Assembly (NCBI GenBank): GCA_964407825.1
Contig: CAYOXD010000075.1
Span: forward strand, 1 to 15,647
Origin: CAYOXD01 sp964407825
GTDB lineage: Bacteria > Desulfobacterota > Desulfobacteria > Desulfobacterales > JAFDDL01
Direction of reading: 5' to 3'
Length of the DNA stretch: 15,647 nt
Made by a program: the position numbers and the translations under genes. Shown piece by piece: positions 15,530 to 15,647 of this stretch (position 1 is the first letter of the stretch; every line of letters begins with the position of its first letter). The notes under the pieces are model-generated. The model made no database searches. It was not told the DNA's origin and saw only the letters and a list, made by a program, of their open reading frames with translations.

Positions 15530-15647
15530 TCCCCTGCCTCTCGTCAAAAGTTACCATCCCCGGCCCCCCTGGCCGATGCAACCAGCAGATAGCAGAACGG
15601 CGGAAAAAGGTCCACCCTGGTCCCTGCCCTTGTCCTTAGTCCTTGTC

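Overview
The window is about 15.6 kb of GC-rich, gene-dense DNA from a Gram-negative bacterium. It carries an MlaA-family envelope protein and a futalosine-type menaquinone operon. Together with a receiver-TPR regulator, a GAF-type kinase and a cytochrome b5/DUF2231 fusion, this best fits an anaerobic Desulfobacterota (sulfate-reducer-like) genome. That placement is inferred from gene content; no rRNA or other marker is present. A run of exactly 100 N at 2575-2674 shows that this is a draft scaffold.

Layout. (1) 89-3230, plus strand: a small ParA-type ATPase, an acidic protein with a globular N-terminus and a disordered tail, and a protein with a helical N-terminal half, a Pro/Glu linker (broken by the N gap), a double topoisomerase-type zinc ribbon and a basic tail. 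I do not recognise the last two as named proteins. (2) 5708-3254, minus strand: a receiver-TPR response regulator followed by a soluble GAF histidine kinase, ending at a hairpin shared with the convergent ParA cluster. (3) 5947-10732, plus strand: a tightly overlapped operon mqnE-mqnC-mqnX-mqnA plus an isoprenylcysteine-methyltransferase-like membrane protein. A 16-bp perfect palindrome lies just upstream of the first ribosome binding site. (4) 12829-10713, minus strand: MlaA/VacJ family protein, RNase HI with an N-terminal hybrid-binding domain, and an unrecognised four-helix membrane protein. (5) 13029-14718, plus strand: a UbiA prenyltransferase and a cytochrome b5-DUF2231 membrane protein, converging on (6) a UbiE/MenG methyltransferase on the minus strand (15529-14720).

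How they fit together. MqnA (chorismate dehydratase), MqnE, MqnX and MqnC give most of the early futalosine route. UbiA could supply the prenylation step and UbiE/MenG the final C-methylation, so most genes between 5947 and 15529 plausibly serve menaquinone supply. MqnB and MqnD are not in the window. The b5-DUF2231 protein could be a membrane electron carrier working with quinones, but that is inference.

The least explained parts are the ParA-linked trio and the structured, palindrome-containing leader of the mqn operon. No tRNA, rRNA, CRISPR array, insertion sequence or integrase was found.
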